NCBI RefSeq assembly: GCF_014649875.1
Contig: NZ_BMTW01000014.1
Location: forward strand, 1-64,000
Source: Streptomyces rubiginosohelvolus
Lineage (GTDB): Bacteria > Actinomycetota > Actinomycetes > Streptomycetales > Streptomycetaceae
Length of the DNA: 64,000 nt
Direction of reading: 5' to 3'
A model generated the notes under the pieces. That model was not told where the DNA came from. It worked only from the letters and a program-made list of their open reading frames with translations, and ran no database searches. Shown piece by piece: positions 42,526-51,751 of the stretch. The translations under genes were made by a program, and so were the position numbers. The number at the start of each line of letters is the position of its first letter. Position 1 is the first letter of the stretch.

Positions 42526-43968
42526 TCAGCCGCGCGGCACCGCGCCGCCCGAGGCCGCGTCGATCACCGCGCGGTCGCCCAGCGGCTTCTCCAGCGTCAC
42601 CGTCCGGGTCAGCTCCTTGGCGATCATGATGCAGGCCTTCTTGCCCTCCTGCGGCTTCTCCGTCACCGTGATCCGCACCTGGCCCGCGCTCTCCTTCGCG
42701 CTCGCCGTGTACGTGCTGCACACCCCGCCCCAGAAGGTCACCTCAAGGGTCCGCCCGTCCGCACCGTACGAGGTCACCTTCCGGTCCCCGGAGGGCGTCG
42801 TCGGCGCTTCCGGCTTCTCGATGAACTTCGGGTCCACCGCCACCTGCGTGACCGTGTTCTCGGGACCGCCCGGCGCCTGGCGGACCGTGAAGAGCCAGGA
42901 CGGCACCAGCGTCTGCCGGCCGTCCACGTAGTTCAGCGTGAGACCGAACACCGCGTCCTCGACCGTCTGCGTCACCGGCGCCTGCTTGCCGTTCGACGGC
43001 ACGCACTGCGGATCGGCGGGAGGCTTCGGCTCGCCCTCCAGCGGTACGGGAGTGGCGCAGCCGCCGATGTCCCGGCCGCCGTCGCCCTTGCCCCTGCTCG
43101 CCTCGTTCAGCTGCTTCAGCGCCTCGTCCGCGCCGACCGCCGGGTAGGTGGCGCCCTTCTCCAGCGCCTTCAGATGCCCGCTGCCGCCGGTCACCTTGCC
43201 GTCCGGGCCCACCTGGACCCCGGTCGACCAGCCGTACGTCGGAAGCCCGTCGATCTTCGGGTCGGCGTTCACCACGCGGACGTCGCCCATGAGCTGGCCC
43301 GCGTTGAGCGCCGCGTCGTCCTGGCCGGCCGCCTTGAGCACCGGGGCCGCGGCCGCCTTCGCCGCCTTCTCGCTCACCGGGTCGCCGCCGGTCTCCGTGG
43401 CGCCGTTCGCGCACATCTTCCCCGGCTCGCAGGGCTTGGACGGGGTGGTGCGGGCGAACGTCCAGGTGCCCGGGGCCTGCTTGGTCACCTTCAGGAGCGC
43501 GCCGGGGCCGTCGTCGTCGCCGACCACCCACGAGGTGCCCTCGGTACGGGGAGTGCCCGGGATACCGAGCGCCTTCGCCAGCCGGGCGACATCGGCCGAC
43601 GCCACCGTGCCCTTCGCCTGGTGGACGGTGGCGTCGTCCGGACCGTCGGGGAGTTCGCCCGCGGCCCGGTAGATCACGGGCGGGCCGCCCGGGTCCGGTT
43701 CACCGGGGGCGATACCGGCGGGCGGGGAGTCCGAGGCCGAGGACGTGCCACCCGGGCCGTCCGCCGGGGCGTCCAGGGCCAGCAGGGGGGCCGACTTCCT
43801 GGCCGCCGTACCGCTGTCGGCCTTGTCGCCCTCGCTCGAAGCGGTCGAGGCCCAGTACGCCCCGCCGCCTCCGGCCAGCAGCACGGCCGCGGCCACCGAG
43901 GCCACCGCGAGCGGCGGACGCCGCCGCCGGGGGCCGGTCACGTCGTTGTCGGGTCGCTCGGTGCTCAC
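42526..43968 (-). CDS. Membrane-anchored extracytoplasmic protein, function unknown
   Basis: From GTG 43968 (AGGAGCGATCCG upstream) the 480-residue protein has a short basic N-terminus and one transmembrane helix at residues 19-40 (PPLAVASVAAAVLLAGGGGAYW), followed by a Gly/Ser/Pro-rich linker. A large outside domain contains several Cys pairs (CEPGKMCANG, GGCATPVPLEG, QCVPSNG, GGVCSTYTAS, KKACIMIAKEL). I recall it as a conserved Streptomyces membrane protein but know no function. It is convergent with the iron-sulfur carrier gene. Confidence 0.88.
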   Translation of the reverse strand: MSTERPDNDVTGPRRRRPPLAVASVAAAVLLAGGGGAYWASTASSEGDKADSGTAARKSAPLLALDAPADGPGGTSSASDSPPAGIAPGEPDPGGPPVIYRAAGELPDGPDDATVHQAKGTVASADVARLAKALGIPGTPRTEGTSWVVGDDDGPGALLKVTKQAPGTWTFARTTPSKPCEPGKMCANGATETGGDPVSEKAAKAAAAPVLKAAGQDDAALNAGQLMGDVRVVNADPKIDGLPTYGWSTGVQVGPDGKVTGGSGHLKALEKGATYPAVGADEALKQLNEASRGKGDGGRDIGGCATPVPLEGEPKPPADPQCVPSNGKQAPVTQTVEDAVFGLTLNYVDGRQTLVPSWLFTVRQAPGGPENTVTQVAVDPKFIEKPEAPTTPSGDRKVTSYGADGRTLEVTFWGGVCSTYTASAKESAGQVRITVTEKPQEGKKACIMIAKELTRTVTLEKPLGDRAVIDAASGGAVPRG

Positions 43969-44176
43969 CGGATCGCTCCTTCGCCTGCGTTGCCGTCGCG
44001 GCGCCTACCGCGTGTCCCCCGGACGGGGACACCCGTGGGACGGAGCCGAGGAGCGTACGGTTCCACCGACCGGGGGAGCCGCGGAGGCGAGCACCGCACG
44101 ATTCGCGCCGGACGGGCGCGGAAAGGCCGAAAGGCGACGCCCCCCGGCCGGTCCTCCGCCGGTCTCTCTCCGGGCC

Positions 44177-44374
44177 TCAGTCCCCGTACTCGGACATCGC
44201 GTCGATCAGCCGCGCCGACGAGGGCGGGATCGTCACCCCGCTGATCAGGGACGGCTTCACCGGGACCGGGGCGCTCTTCACCGGCGCCGTCCAGTGCGGC
44301 GCCATCCGCGCGCAGTCACCGCGCAGTGCGGCCAGGCTCAATTCCGACTCGGGCAATGCGGTGTGCTTCGACAT
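44177..44374 (-). CDS. Conserved small hypothetical protein (65 aa)
   Basis: The 65-residue protein begins MSKHTALPESELSLAALRGD and has a proline/valine-rich middle (PVKSAPVPVKPSLISG). Codon use agrees with a coding frame, but no clear ribosome binding site precedes ATG 44374. It is divergent from the PfkB kinase. 43969-44176 is without another gene. Confidence 0.6.
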   Translation of the reverse strand: MSKHTALPESELSLAALRGDCARMAPHWTAPVKSAPVPVKPSLISGVTIPPSSARLIDAMSEYGD

Positions 44375-44530
44375 ATCCGCACCGTAACCACGGTCGAGCT
44401 CAGGTAGAAAGCCCTACTATCGGGTAGTTTTCCCTTTTCCTGGAGGTCAGGTCACCCGGTAGCGTGAACTGTCACGTCGTCCCGGAGGGCGCACTCACGG
44501 CCCTTCGCCTTCCGCAGGAGCAGTCTCCCC

Positions 44531-45505
44531 GTGCGTATTGCAGTCACCGGCTCGATCGCCACTGACCACCTCATGACCTTCCCCGGCCGCTTCGCCGACC
44601 AGCTGGTCGCGGATCAGCTGCACACGGTCTCCCTCTCCTTCCTGGTCGACAACCTCGACGTCCGCCGCGGCGGCGTCGCCGCCAACATCTGCTTCGGGAT
44701 GGGCCTGCTCGGCACGAAGCCGATCCTGGTCGGCGCCGCCGGGGCCGACTTCGACGAGTACCGCGCCTGGCTCGACCGGCACGGCGTCGAGACCGGTTCG
44801 GTCCGTATCTCCGAGGTCCTGCACACCGCCCGCTTCGTCTGCACCACCGACGCCGACCACAACCAGATCGGCTCCTTCTACACCGGCGCGATGAGCGAGG
44901 CCCGCCTCATCGAGCTGAAGAACGTCGCCGACCGCGTCGGCGGCCTCGACCTCGTCTCCATCGGCGCCGACGACCCCGAGGCGATGCTCCGCCACACCGA
45001 GGAGTGCCGCTCCCGGAACATCCCGTTCGCCGCCGACTTCTCGCAGCAGATCGCGCGGATGGACGGCGAGGAGATCCGCATCCTCCTCGACGGCGCCACC
45101 TACCTCTTCTCCAACGAGTACGAGAAGGGGCTCATCGAGTCCAAGACCGGCTGGAGCGACGAGGAGATCCTCTCCAAGGTCGGCCACCGCGTCACCACCC
45201 TCGGCGCCCGCGGTGTCCGGATCGAGCGGGCCGGCGAGCCGGTCATCGAGGTCGGCTGCCCCGAGGAGGACACCAAGGCCGACCCGACCGGCGTCGGCGA
45301 CGCCTTCCGCGCGGGCTTCCTCTCCGGTCTCGCCTGGGGCGTCGGCCTGGAGCGCGCCGCCCAGGTCGGCTGCATGCTCGCCACCCTGGTCATCGAGACG
45401 GTCGGCACCCAGGAGTACACCCTGCGCCGCACCCACTTCATGGACCGCTTCACCAAGGCGTACGGCCACGAGGCCGCCGCCGAGGTCCAGCAGCGCCTGG
45501 CCTGA
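44531..45505 (+). CDS. PfkB family carbohydrate kinase
   Basis: The 324-residue protein starts at GTG 44531 after GCAGGAG and has both PfkB signatures: GGVAANICFGMGLLG near residue 47 and the catalytic DPTGVGDAFRAGFLSG near 262. Ribokinase-family enzymes phosphorylate sugars or nucleosides. I recall that Streptomyces members of this group are annotated as adenosine or sugar kinases, but the substrate is undetermined. In 44375-44530 the CTAC-N6-GTAG dyad at 44415-44428 (CCCTACTATCGGGTAG) is a possible operator. Confidence 0.92.
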   Translation: MRIAVTGSIATDHLMTFPGRFADQLVADQLHTVSLSFLVDNLDVRRGGVAANICFGMGLLGTKPILVGAAGADFDEYRAWLDRHGVETGSVRISEVLHTARFVCTTDADHNQIGSFYTGAMSEARLIELKNVADRVGGLDLVSIGADDPEAMLRHTEECRSRNIPFAADFSQQIARMDGEEIRILLDGATYLFSNEYEKGLIESKTGWSDEEILSKVGHRVTTLGARGVRIERAGEPVIEVGCPEEDTKADPTGVGDAFRAGFLSGLAWGVGLERAAQVGCMLATLVIETVGTQEYTLRRTHFMDRFTKAYGHEAAAEVQQRLA

Positions 45506-45522
45506 TGCGGCACCTGGCCTGA

Positions 45523-46905
45523 TCAGGAGAGCCGGCGGACCACATAGGCCGAACCCCGGTCCGCCGGCTCCTCGCCCACGTACTCCTGACCGCGCATCTC
45601 GCACCAGGCCGGGATGTCCAGCCGCGCCGCCTCGTCGTCGGCGAGCACCGTCACCGTGGCGCCCACCGCTACCTCTCCGATCACCTTTGCGAGTTCGATC
45701 ACCGGGATCGGGCAGCGGCGGCCCAGCGCGTCGACCACCAGGGAGGCGGCGGGCGCGGGGGACGGGGGCGCGGACACCGGGGCCCCGAGCCGCTCCCGTA
45801 CCTCCGCCACCACCTCGGGCAGCACCTCCAGGAAGCGGTCCACGTCCGCCCCGGCCGTGCCCGGCGGCAGCGACACCCGGACGTTCCCCTCCGAGAGCAC
45901 CCCCATCGCCTTGAGTACATGGCTCGGCGTCAGCGTGCTGCTCGTACAGGATGAACCGGACGAAACGGAGAACTCCCTCCGGTCCAGCTCGTGCAGCAGG
46001 GTCTCCCCGTCGACATAGAGACAGGAGAAGGTGACCAGATGCGGCAGCCGCCGCACCGGATCGCCCACCACCTCCACATCGGGCACCCGCTCGGCCACCA
46101 CGCTCCGGATCCGGTCCACCAGGGCCCGCAGCCGTACCGCCTCCGCCGCCGCCCCGTCCCGTACCGCGCGCAGCGAGGCCGCCGCCGCCACGATCGCCGG
46201 CAGGTTCTCGAACCCCGGCGCCCGCCCCGACTCCCGCTCCCCGGCCGGGCCTTGGGGTGAGAAGCGGGTCCCCTTGCGGACCGCGAGCAGCCCGACCCCG
46301 GCCGGTCCGCCCCATTTGTGCGCGCTCGCCGTCAGCAACGACCAGCCCGCCGGGACAGGGCCCCAGCCGAGCGACTGGGCCGCGTCCACCAGCAGCGGCA
46401 CCCCGGCCTCGGCGCAGAGCGCGGCGACCTCGGCCACCGGCTGCTCGGTGCCCACCTCGTGGTTGGCCGACTGGAGGCAGGCCAGCGCGGTGTCCGCCCG
46501 CAGCACCGCCGCGTACGCCGCCGGGTCCACCGCCCCGAACCGGTCCACCGGCACCTCGGTGCACGAACCGCCCGCCGCCTCGTGGGCCGCCGCCGAATGG
46601 AGCACCGACGAGTGTTCGACCGCCGAGTGGGCCAGATGGCGGCCGACACGCCGACGCCCCGAAAGAGCCCCGGCAATTCCCGCGTGCACCGCCGTCGTCC
46701 CGGACGAGGTGAAGACCAGCTCGTCCGGGCGGCACCCGACGGCCTCCGCGGCCGCCTCCCGGGCCGCGTCCAGGAGCAGCCGGGCCCGCCGCCCCTCCCG
46801 GTACAGGCGGGCGGGATCGGCCCAGCCCTCGTCGAGCGCGGCAAGCAGCGCCTGGCGTGCGACGGGGTGCAGGGGGGCGGCGGAGGCGGCATCGAAGTAG
46901 GGCAC
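45523..46905 (-). CDS. Cysteine desulfurase fused to a TusA-like sulfurtransferase domain
   Basis: The 460-residue protein joins an aminotransferase class V/cysteine desulfurase (residues 1-370) to a TusA-like domain (about 385-460). In the desulfurase, Asp174 (LLVDAAQSLGWG) and Lys197 (TASAHKWGG) hold pyridoxal phosphate, and Cys320 (SSGSSCTSS) is the persulfide-forming cysteine. The TusA domain has the acceptor Cys398 in the CPIP motif. Such a fusion could pass sulfur directly from desulfurase to acceptor. Fused proteins of this kind are named in databases as cysteine desulfurase/sulfurtransferase TusA family. The pathway fed is unknown. Confidence 0.93.
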   Translation of the reverse strand: MPYFDAASAAPLHPVARQALLAALDEGWADPARLYREGRRARLLLDAAREAAAEAVGCRPDELVFTSSGTTAVHAGIAGALSGRRRVGRHLAHSAVEHSSVLHSAAAHEAAGGSCTEVPVDRFGAVDPAAYAAVLRADTALACLQSANHEVGTEQPVAEVAALCAEAGVPLLVDAAQSLGWGPVPAGWSLLTASAHKWGGPAGVGLLAVRKGTRFSPQGPAGERESGRAPGFENLPAIVAAAASLRAVRDGAAAEAVRLRALVDRIRSVVAERVPDVEVVGDPVRRLPHLVTFSCLYVDGETLLHELDRREFSVSSGSSCTSSTLTPSHVLKAMGVLSEGNVRVSLPPGTAGADVDRFLEVLPEVVAEVRERLGAPVSAPPSPAPAASLVVDALGRRCPIPVIELAKVIGEVAVGATVTVLADDEAARLDIPAWCEMRGQEYVGEEPADRGSAYVVRRLS

Positions 46906-47178
46906 CCCGCCACGCTAGCCCGCACCCGGCCCCACCTGGCCGGGGGCCGCCCCTCCCGGACGCGCGAGTGGGCGTCAGATGAGGTCCGGAGGCCCGCATT
47001 CCACCCCAAGGGGGTGTCGGGCGGCGCGTTGGGCACCCTCCCCGCGCGACCCCAAATAGCGTCCAGTAGGGTTTGGTCCGCATAAACATCCAAACCCCTG
47101 CCCGCGTCAGGGCCGGCGACCGACCAGAGACATACGGGCGCGCCGACCGTGCGGGCGAGACTCTCGGGAAGGCGCTAC
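46906..47178. other. Divergent intergenic region upstream of ctaC
   Basis: About 270 bases hold the promoters of the desulfurase fusion and ctaC. TAGGGT at 47067-47072 is a possible -10 element for ctaC, with no convincing -35. A GGCCCC/GGGGCC dyad lies near 46928-46948. Confidence 0.55.
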
Positions 47179-48147
47179 GTGAGTCCCAACGGCTCCGACC
47201 GCTCGTCGCGGCGCCCGATGCGGCGGAAGCTGCCGCAGGTGCTGACTGCGGGCCTGGTCCTGGCGACGGCCTCCGGTTGTTCATACAACTGGGAGGATTT
47301 TCCCCGCCTCGGTATGCCCACCCCGGTAACGGAAGAGGCCCCTCGGATCCTCTCCCTCTGGCAAGGCTCGTGGGCGGCAGCGCTCGTCACGGGTGTCCTT
47401 GTCTGGGGGCTGATCCTCTGGAGCGTCTTCTTCCACCGGCGTAGCCGGACCAAGGTGGAGGTACCTCCGCAGACCAGGTACAACATGCCCATCGAGGCGT
47501 TGTACACAGTGGTTCCCCTCATCATCGTCTCGGTGCTCTTCTACTTCACCGCGCGTGATGAGTCGAAGCTCCTCGAGCTCTCCGACAAGCCGGCCCACAC
47601 CATCAACGTGGTCGGCTTCCAGTGGAGCTGGGGCTTCAACTACATCGAGAAGGTGGATGGCCAGCCCGCAGCGGGCCCCGAGGTCCCCAAGGAGCTCAAC
47701 GCCATCCCCGACAAGTTCCAGAAGGACTTCCCCGAGGGCGCCGGCGGCGTCTACGACGTGGGCATCCCCGGGACCCGCAACCCGCAGAACGGCAACCCGG
47801 GTCCGACCCTGTGGCTGCCGAAGGGGGAGAAGGTCCGCTTCGTCCTCACCTCGCGTGACGTCATCCACTCCTTCTGGGTGGTGCCGTTCCTCATGAAGCA
47901 GGACGTCATCCCGGGCCACACCAACGTGTTCGAGGTGACCCCCAACCGCGAGGGCACCTTCATGGGCAAGTGCGCCGAGCTCTGCGGCGTCGACCACTCC
48001 CGGATGCTCTTCAACGTCAAGGTCGTCTCCCCGGAGCGTTACCAGCAGCACCTCAAGGAGCTGGCTGAGAAGGGCCAGACGGGCTACGTGCCGGCGGGGA
48101 TCGCGCAGACGGACCCGGCCAGGAATGCGGAGAAGAACCAACTGTGA
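47179..48147 (+). CDS. ctaC: Cytochrome c oxidase subunit II
   Basis: The 322-residue lipoprotein starts at GTG 47179 (GGGAAGGCG upstream). The lipobox TASGC (residue about 34) marks cleavage and lipidation, followed by two membrane helices. The CuA site is in SRDVIHSFWV, CAELCGVDHSRM (Cys-x3-Cys-x3-His-x2-Met). It accepts electrons from the bcc complex. The stop overlaps the ctaD start (GTGA). Confidence 0.96.
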   Translation: MSPNGSDRSSRRPMRRKLPQVLTAGLVLATASGCSYNWEDFPRLGMPTPVTEEAPRILSLWQGSWAAALVTGVLVWGLILWSVFFHRRSRTKVEVPPQTRYNMPIEALYTVVPLIIVSVLFYFTARDESKLLELSDKPAHTINVVGFQWSWGFNYIEKVDGQPAAGPEVPKELNAIPDKFQKDFPEGAGGVYDVGIPGTRNPQNGNPGPTLWLPKGEKVRFVLTSRDVIHSFWVVPFLMKQDVIPGHTNVFEVTPNREGTFMGKCAELCGVDHSRMLFNVKVVSPERYQQHLKELAEKGQTGYVPAGIAQTDPARNAEKNQL

Positions 48148-49880
48148 GCATCCTCAACGAACCTCAGGGTGCCGCTCCGGCAGACGACTCGTACGAGGAC
48201 GAACTGCCCGTGCGGCGCAAGCAGCCGGGAAACATCGTCGTGAAGTGGCTGACCACCACCGACCACAAGACGATCGGTACGCTCTACCTGGTCACCTCGT
48301 TCGTGTTCTTCTGCATCGGCGGACTCATGGCGCTCTTCATGCGCGCCGAGCTGGCCCGTCCGGGCACGCAGATCATGTCGAACGAGCAGTTCAACCAGGC
48401 GTTCACGATGCACGGCACGATCATGCTGCTGATGTTCGCGACGCCGCTGTTCGCCGGATTCGCCAACTGGATCATGCCGCTGCAGATCGGCGCGCCCGAC
48501 GTGGCGTTCCCGCGGCTGAACATGTTCGCGTACTGGCTGTACCTCTTCGGCTCGCTCATCGCGGTGGCCGGGTTCCTCACCCCGCAGGGTGCGGCCGACT
48601 TCGGCTGGTTCGCCTACTCCCCGCTCTCGGACGCCGTCCGGTCGCCGGGCGTCGGCGCCGACATGTGGATCATGGGTCTGGCCTTCTCCGGCTTCGGCAC
48701 GATCCTCGGCTCGGTCAACTTCATCACCACGATCATCTGCATGCGCGCCCCCGGCATGACGATGTTCCGCATGCCGATCTTCACCTGGAACGTCCTGCTG
48801 ACCGGTGTTCTGGTCCTGCTGGCCTTCCCGGTTCTCGCCGCCGCGCTCTTCGCGCTGGAGGCGGACCGTAAATTCGGTGCGCATATCTTCGATTCCGCCA
48901 ACGGCGGCGCATTGCTCTGGCAACACCTCTTCTGGTTCTTCGGACATCCAGAGGTGTACATCATCGCGTTGCCATTCTTCGGAATCATTTCCGAGGTCAT
49001 CCCGGTCTTCAGCCGCAAGCCGATGTTCGGTTACATCGGTCTGATCGCCGCGACGATCGCGATCGCCGGCCTTTCCGTGACGGTGTGGGCGCACCACATG
49101 TACGTCACCGGCGGTGTCCTGTTGCCGTTCTTCTCCTTCATGACGTTCCTCATCGCCGTACCAACAGGCGTGAAGTTCTTCAACTGGATCGGCACGATGT
49201 GGAAGGGGTCGTTGTCCTTCGAGACACCGATGCTCTGGGCCGTCGGCTTCCTGATCACCTTCACCTTCGGTGGTCTGACCGGCGTCATCCTCGCCTCGCC
49301 CCCGATGGACTTCCACGTCTCCGACTCGTACTTCGTCGTCGCGCACTTCCACTACGTCATCTTCGGCACCGTGGTCTTCGCGATGTTCTCCGGATTCCAC
49401 TTCTGGTGGCCGAAGTTCACCGGCAAGATGCTGGACGAGCGGCTCGGCAAGATCACGTTCTGGACGCTGTTCGTGGGCTTCCACGGCACGTTCCTGGTGC
49501 AGCACTGGCTCGGTGCCGAGGGCATGCCGCGTCGTTACGCGGACTACCTCGACGCCGACGGCTTCACCGCGCTGAACACGATCTCGACGATCTCCTCGTT
49601 CCTGCTCGGCCTGTCGATGCTCCCGTTCTTCTACAACGTCTGGAAGACCGCGAAGTACGGCAAGAAGATCGAGGTCGACGACCCGTGGGGTTACGGCCGT
49701 TCGCTGGAGTGGGCGACCTCCTGCCCGCCGCCGCGGCACAACTTCCTCACGCTGCCGCGGATCCGTTCCGAATCCCCGGCGTTCGACCTGCACCACCCGG
49801 AGATCACCGCGCTGGAGCAACTCGGCCATGACTCCGAGTCGGACAAGGCTCTGGCCGGCGGCAAGGAGGCAGGCAAGTGA
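48144..49880 (+). CDS. ctaD: Cytochrome c oxidase subunit I
   Basis: The 578-residue subunit I has twelve membrane helices. Heme a and a3/CuB ligands are visible in MHGTIMLLMF, WFFGHPEVYI (with the conserved Tyr), VWAHHMYVTGG and VAHFHYVIFG. It reduces oxygen and pumps protons. It is translationally coupled to ctaC (GTGA) and ctaF (GTGA). Confidence 0.98.
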   Translation: MSILNEPQGAAPADDSYEDELPVRRKQPGNIVVKWLTTTDHKTIGTLYLVTSFVFFCIGGLMALFMRAELARPGTQIMSNEQFNQAFTMHGTIMLLMFATPLFAGFANWIMPLQIGAPDVAFPRLNMFAYWLYLFGSLIAVAGFLTPQGAADFGWFAYSPLSDAVRSPGVGADMWIMGLAFSGFGTILGSVNFITTIICMRAPGMTMFRMPIFTWNVLLTGVLVLLAFPVLAAALFALEADRKFGAHIFDSANGGALLWQHLFWFFGHPEVYIIALPFFGIISEVIPVFSRKPMFGYIGLIAATIAIAGLSVTVWAHHMYVTGGVLLPFFSFMTFLIAVPTGVKFFNWIGTMWKGSLSFETPMLWAVGFLITFTFGGLTGVILASPPMDFHVSDSYFVVAHFHYVIFGTVVFAMFSGFHFWWPKFTGKMLDERLGKITFWTLFVGFHGTFLVQHWLGAEGMPRRYADYLDADGFTALNTISTISSFLLGLSMLPFFYNVWKTAKYGKKIEVDDPWGYGRSLEWATSCPPPRHNFLTLPRIRSESPAFDLHHPEITALEQLGHDSESDKALAGGKEAGK

Positions 49881-50275
49881 AGATCCAGGGACAGATGTTC
49901 ATCTGGCTGAGCGTCTTCATCCTCGGCATGGCCGTCGTGTACGGCGTGTGGTCGAAGGAGCCGGTCGGCACCACGGCCCTCTTCCTGGCCTTCGGCCTGG
50001 CCATCATGATCGGCTTCTACCTGGCCTTCACGGCCAACCGGGTCGACGCGATGGCCCAGGACAACAAGGAAGCCGATGTCGCCGACGAGGCGGGCGAGCT
50101 GGGGTTCTTCTCCCCGCACAGCTGGCAGCCGCTCTCCCTGGCGGTCGGCGGAGCCTTCGCCTTCATGGGCGTCGTCTTCGGCTGGTGGCTGCTCTACTTC
50201 TCCGCCCCCCTGCTCCTGATCGGCCTCTTCGGCTGGGTCTTCGAGTACTACCGGGGCGAGAACCGCACCCAGTGA
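49877..50275 (+). CDS. ctaF: Cytochrome c oxidase subunit IV (actinobacterial)
   Basis: The 132-residue four-helix membrane protein is the actinobacterial subunit IV: MFIWLSVFILGMAVVYGVW, FGLAIMIGFYLAFTANRV and the two C-terminal helices ending in GWVFEYYRGENRTQ. It stabilises the oxidase. The start overlaps the ctaD stop by four bases. Its stop lies in a duplicated 15-base unit (50262-50291). Confidence 0.94.
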   Translation: MKIQGQMFIWLSVFILGMAVVYGVWSKEPVGTTALFLAFGLAIMIGFYLAFTANRVDAMAQDNKEADVADEAGELGFFSPHSWQPLSLAVGGAFAFMGVVFGWWLLYFSAPLLLIGLFGWVFEYYRGENRTQ

Positions 50276-50291
50276 CACCGCACCCAGTGAC
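50262..50291 (+). repeat. Tandem 15-bp duplication at the ctaF stop codon
   Basis: ACCGCACCCAGTGAC occurs at 50262-50276 and 50277-50291, with a partial third unit after. The ctaF TGA is in the first copy, and the second copy puts another TGA in the same frame. Confidence 0.92.
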
Positions 50292-50321
50292 ACCGCACCG
50301 CCGGTGACACGCGCTACACCA

Positions 50322-50360
50322 CGAAGGGCCCGCGCCGCCGCAAGCGACGCGGGCCTTTCG
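50322..50360 (+). terminator. Terminator of the ctaC-ctaD-ctaF transcript
   Basis: CGAAGGGCCCGCG (50322-50334) pairs with CGCGGGCCTTTCG (50348-50360), one mismatch, 13-base loop. It ends 47-85 bases after the ctaF stop. Confidence 0.8.
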
Positions 50361-50416
50361 CCCGTTTGCAGTCACTGAACGCGCTGGAACGGGGGAACCT
50401 TCCTAGCGTGGAGCGC

Positions 50417-51670
50417 ATGAACCACACGCCGCGCATCCGCACCGTAGTGAGCTGCACCCTCCTGGTCGTGACCCTCGCCGCGGGTGCGACCGCATGTGGC
50501 TCGCCCGACGGCCACCCGCTCTCGACGAAGCCTTACGACGCGGGCGACCAGGTCTCCTTCAACGGCCCCTCCGACAAGGAGAAGGCCGACCCCGACAAGC
50601 CCCTGGAAGTCACCGTCAAGGGTGACGACGGGCGCATCACCGACGTCAGCGCCGTGGACACCGGCGGCCGTCACCTCGCCGGCGAACTCTCCGCCGACGG
50701 CAGGCGCTGGCGCTCCACCGCCCCGCTCGCGGCCGGCACCGGATACACCGTCAGGGTCTCCACCGAGAACGGCGACGGCGCCCCAGGCGTCCGTACGCTC
50801 TCCTTCGACACCTCCTCGCCCAAGAAGCTGCTGAAGGTCGCCTTCGGCCCGGAGGCGGGCACCTACGGCGTCGGACAGCCCATCACGGCGGAACTCAGCG
50901 CTCCGATCACCGACAAGGCGTCCAGGGCCACCGTCGAGCGCGCCCTCAAGGTCCGCTCCACCCCGGCCACCACCGGCTCCTGGTACTGGGTCGACGACAA
51001 GAAGCTGCACTACCGCCCGAAGGAGTACTGGCCGGCGAACGCCACCGTCGAGGTGCGCTCCAACCTGGCGGGCATCAAGGTGACCAACGCGCTCTACGGA
51101 GCCGAGGCCAAGCCCCTCAAGCTCACCACCGGCGACCGGATCGAGGCCGTCACCGACGCCTCGGACCACTCCATGACGGTGCTCCGCAACGGAGAAGTGA
51201 TCAATACCATTCCGGTCACCACCGGCAAGCCCGGCTTCTCCACCCGCAACGGGGTCAAGGTGGTGCTCGCCAAGGAGCAGTTCGTCCGCATGCGCGGCGA
51301 GTCCATCGGCATCGCCGCCGGCTCCTCGGAGTCGTACGACCTGCCGGTCTACTGGGCCACCCGGGTGACCTGGAGCGGCGAGTACGTCCACGCCGCCCCC
51401 TGGTCCACCGGCTCCCAGGGCAACGCCAACGTCAGCCACGGCTGCACCGGCATGAGCACGAGCAACGCCGAGTGGTTCTTCGACACCGTGCGCGAGGGCG
51501 ACATCGTCAAGGTCGTCGGCAGCGAGGGCGAGGACATGGACCCGTTCGGCAACGGGTTCGGCGACTGGAACCTCTCCTGGGAGAAGTGGCAGCAGGGCAG
51601 CGCGCTGCACGAAGGAGCGCCGGACAGCCCGCAGACGCTCCAGACCGCCCGGCTGCGGCCCCACGTCTGA
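50417..51670 (+). CDS. L,D-transpeptidase lipoprotein (YkuD domain)
   Basis: The 417-residue protein begins at ATG 50417 (a GTG nine bases earlier is possible) with a signal peptide ending in a lipobox (GATAC). Immunoglobulin-like domains fill residues about 60-240. The YkuD catalytic domain has the nucleophile in SHGCTGMSTSNAEWFF and a conserved HAAPWSTGSQG. Such enzymes form 3-3 cross-links in peptidoglycan. It is unrelated to its respiratory neighbours by function and has a strong downstream hairpin. Confidence 0.95.
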   Translation: MNHTPRIRTVVSCTLLVVTLAAGATACGSPDGHPLSTKPYDAGDQVSFNGPSDKEKADPDKPLEVTVKGDDGRITDVSAVDTGGRHLAGELSADGRRWRSTAPLAAGTGYTVRVSTENGDGAPGVRTLSFDTSSPKKLLKVAFGPEAGTYGVGQPITAELSAPITDKASRATVERALKVRSTPATTGSWYWVDDKKLHYRPKEYWPANATVEVRSNLAGIKVTNALYGAEAKPLKLTTGDRIEAVTDASDHSMTVLRNGEVINTIPVTTGKPGFSTRNGVKVVLAKEQFVRMRGESIGIAAGSSESYDLPVYWATRVTWSGEYVHAAPWSTGSQGNANVSHGCTGMSTSNAEWFFDTVREGDIVKVVGSEGEDMDPFGNGFGDWNLSWEKWQQGSALHEGAPDSPQTLQTARLRPHV

Positions 51671-51688
51671 CAGCCAGGCCCCCGCCGT

Positions 51689-51738
51689 TGCGGAGAAGCC
51701 CCCACCGCCCTCCTACGGGCCGTGGGGGCTTCTCCGCA
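51689..51738. terminator. 17-bp perfect-stem terminator
   Basis: Arms 51689-51705 and 51722-51738 are fully complementary with a 16-base loop. It lies between the convergent L,D-transpeptidase and receiver-like genes. Confidence 0.9.
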
Positions 51739-51751
51739 CCTCAGGCCGCTC

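Noticed and set aside
44495..47284. 929-codon open frame antisense to the PfkB kinase
   Set aside because: Low-complexity Gly/Arg-rich shadow crossing several real genes.
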